Source of the DNA: Actinomycetota bacterium
GTDB taxonomy: Bacteria > Actinomycetota > Thermoleophilia > Gaiellales > Gaiellaceae
DNA: 13,869 bases
Reading direction: 5' to 3'
NCBI GenBank assembly: GCA_005884155.1
Contig: VAXD01000025.1
Coordinates: forward strand, 1-13,869
Positions 11,823 through 13,869 of this stretch are shown here, piece by piece. Position 1 is the stretch's first letter; every line of letters starts with the position of its first letter. Made by a program: the position numbers and the translations under genes. A model generated the notes under the pieces. The model searched no databases. It saw only the letters and a list, made by a program, of their open reading frames with translations, and was not told the origin of the DNA.

Positions 11823-13763
11823 GCTTGCGCCTCGCGGGGGTGCACCTGTTCGTGCTCTCCGCGTTCGCGCTTGCCGAGCCGCTGTTCGACCTGCTCGGCA
11901 AGAACGCCGAGTTCTTCGGTGCCCGTGGCTCGACCAGCTGGGACGTCGTGCTCTTTGCGCTGACGCTGCTCTTCGTGCCGCCGGCGCTCTTGCTGGCGGT
12001 CGAGGCGATCGTGCCCAGCCGGACTCGCCCCGTAGTCCACGCGGTCTTCGTCGCGGCGCTCGTCGGACTGATCGTCCTCCAGGCGATCCGCGCGGCGGGG
12101 GCACCCGGCTGGCTGCTCGTCGTGCTCGCCGCGCTCGCCGGAGCCGCCGCGGCGGCACTCTACGTCCGCTTCGACGCGGCGCGGCTCTTGCTGACCGTTC
12201 TCGCGCCCGCGCCGCTGGTATTCCTGGCGCTGTTCCTGTTCAGCTCCGGCGTCTCCACGCTGACGTTCTCGGGCACGCCTTCCGCGTACGCCGCCGCCGG
12301 CGAGCGGCCACGCGCGCCGGTGGTGATGATCGTGTTCGACGAGCTGCCGGTGAACTCGCTGCTCGACGCCCGCGGCCGCGTCGACCCGGTCCGCTTCCCC
12401 CACTTCGCCGAGCTCGCGCACGGCTCGACGTGGTTCGCGAACGAAAGCGTCGTCTCGGAGGGGACGCTGCACGGCGTCCCGTCGCTCCTGACCGGCCTCT
12501 ACCCGCGGCCGGGCGAGCTGCCGATCTACCACGACCACCCGCGGAACCTGTTCACGCTCCTCGGCACGAGCGCGCGGCTGCACGTCTTCGAGACCGAGAC
12601 GCATCTCTGCCCGCCCAAGCTCTGCCGCAGCTCAGGCGACTCGCTCGAGGGCCGGCTCGGCTCGCTCTACGCGGACACGAGCGTCGTCTACCTGCACGAG
12701 CTGCTCCCGGACGACCTCGCGAGCGGAATACCCTCGGTCTCGAGCGGCTGGCAGGGCTTCTGGAAGGACGGCGGCGGGCAGGCGGACCCGGAGCGGCGCT
12801 TCGACACCTTCCTGCCGACTGTCCGGCCCGAGCGCGGGCCGGCGATCTGGTACCTCCACTTCCTGCTCCCGCACAGCCCGTGGCGGTTCCTGCCCGACGG
12901 GCAGCGCTACGCGATCCGGCCGGCGCCGGGCTGGACCGGCGCAGAGGTCTGGAACGGGAACCAGGCTGCGGTCGACCAGTACTGGCAGCGGCACCTGCTC
13001 CAGCTCGGCAATGCCGACCGGCTGCTCGGGCGGCTGCTCGCTCGCCTGCGCTCGACCGGCCTCTACGACCGCTCGCTGCTCGTCGTGACGGCGGACGAGG
13101 GACTGAGCTTCCGCGCCGGCGAGAAGCGGCGGCCGGCCTCGGCCGCGAACCTGCCGGACATTTCGTACGTGCCACTCTTCGTGAAGCTGCCGCACCAGCA
13201 GCGCGGGCGCGTCGTGCGTTCAGCGACCCGCTCGGTCGACGTCCTACCGACCATGGCGGCCGCGGCCGGCGTCACGATCCCGTGGCACGGTCGACGGCCA
13301 GAGCCTGCTCTCGCGAGTCCGTCCGGAGCGCTTCGTCAGCGTCGCGAAGGACCACGGGCGGCGCCTCGTGGTTCCTGCCGCGGAGCTCGAAGCGCGGCGC
13401 GAGGCGGCACTGCGGCGCCAGGTCGCGCTCTTCGGCTCGGACGAGCCCACCTCGCGCCTCTTCGGGCTCGGGCGCTACCGCGCGCTGCTCGGCCGGCGGC
13501 TCGCCGGCCTCACGGTGCGGCCCGGCGGCCGGGTCGAGCTCGACAGCCTCGATCTCTCGAGCAACCTCGTGCAGGTGAGCGGCCGCGTGGCCGGCTCGGT
13601 CCACGACGTCGCCGTGGAGAGTCACGGCACGATCGTCGCCGTCGTTCCGGCAGAGGCGGGTCGCTTCTGGGCACTCGTGCCCCGCGCCGAGCTCAGCGGT
13701 TTCTCTCCACGGCTGTACTCGATCGAGAGCGCGACGGCGCTGCGCCGGCTCAAGCCCTCCTAA
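11819..13763 (+). CDS. Sulfatase-like (alkaline phosphatase superfamily) membrane enzyme, frameshifted near 13289
   Basis: Several membrane helices (about residues 5-25, 42-62, 72-90, 97-115 and 122-142) precede an extracytoplasmic sulfatase/LTA-synthase-like domain. Landmarks are VVMIVFDELP (Asp174, Glu175), EGTLHGVPSLLTG (probable nucleophile Thr216), HFLLPHSPW (His347, His352) and VVTADEG (Asp426, Glu427). The last is usually DHG, so a metal-binding His appears replaced. The frame breaks after codon 490 (His, 13286-13288): beyond it the frame open to 13813 encodes an Arg/Ala/Gly-rich low-complexity tail, whereas the frame from GTC 13290 continues as VDGQSLLSRV, the usual sulfatase ending, to TAA 13763. 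One extra G near 13289 explains this. The repaired protein would be about 647 residues. It may be a sequencing error or a true mutation. The role is probably envelope glycan or polymer modification. Confidence 0.85.
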
Positions 13764-13869
13764 GCGTGCCCGGGTTGACAACGGTGCAGTTCGACGGATC
13801 AGCGGACGTCTAGTCCTGTCTCACCCTTCGGGTAGTCAAAAGCGCGCGCGGGGCCGGTAAGAACAAGCC
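13764..13869. other. Right-edge intergenic sequence, no gene called
   Basis: This 106-base tail holds a TTGACA (13775-13780) without a convincing -10 partner, and a 4-bp stem ACCC-ttc-GGGT (13823-13833) too small to call a terminator. Two minus-strand frames stay open to the right edge for about 20-23 codons, so the 3' end of a minus-strand gene could lie here. Confidence 0.3.

Noticed and set aside
13290..13813. C-terminal extension of the sulfatase frame to 13813
   Set aside because: Beyond 13289 this frame gives low-complexity Arg/Ala/Gly/Pro sequence, whereas the shifted frame continues a family-like ending, so it is treated as the product of a frameshift.
13799..13869. Possible 3' end of a minus-strand gene at the right edge (ending FDYPKGETGLDVR or LLTTRRVRQD)
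   Set aside because: Two frames are open for only about 20-23 codons and neither can be tied to a family; too short to call without sequence beyond the edge.

Overview
The window is high-GC DNA, about 70% G+C in most genes but visibly lower around 6.3-8.8 kb. It is densely packed with genes that overlap by 1-4 bases. Gene content suggests a high-GC actinobacterium, perhaps the class Thermoleophilia: a System I cytochrome c maturation operon with a Cys-type CcmE, a class III cyclase/AAA/TPR protein, a DUF6159-like membrane protein, and a sulfatase-like membrane enzyme. The phylum-level guess is inference; there is no rRNA or other marker gene here.

Layout. (1) 1-1306, minus: ccmE, a ccmI-like gene, a 40-residue zinc-ribbon protein and a membrane protein cut by the left edge form one tight operon. 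A perfect 18-bp palindrome lies upstream of ccmE. (2) 1431-2488: a 62-residue protein of unknown function (minus) is divergent from an endonuclease IV-like TIM-barrel protein (plus). (3) 2440-6198, minus: a six-pass DUF6159-like membrane protein lies downstream of a 979-residue cyclase/ATPase/TPR signalling protein. (4) 6235-8886: two divergent secreted proteins, an Asp-box propeller and an unknown Cys-containing protein, share a 196-bp promoter region and are bounded on both sides by strong hairpins. (5) 8908-13763, plus: phosphomannomutase/phosphoglucomutase, a secreted membrane-anchored protein, a 4HBT thioesterase, a GAF/fRMsr-like protein and a sulfatase-like membrane enzyme whose reading frame is broken near 13289. 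The last four overlap end to start.

The main regulatory observation is that seven genes have a -10-like hexamer ending 6 (once 7) bases before the start codon and no Shine-Dalgarno sequence, which points to leaderless transcripts. The two secreted-protein genes in block 4 instead have strong Shine-Dalgarno sequences and real leaders. This contrast, the lower G+C and the flanking hairpins make block 4 look like a separate, possibly acquired, module. No CRISPR array, tRNA, rRNA, transposase or phage gene was seen.
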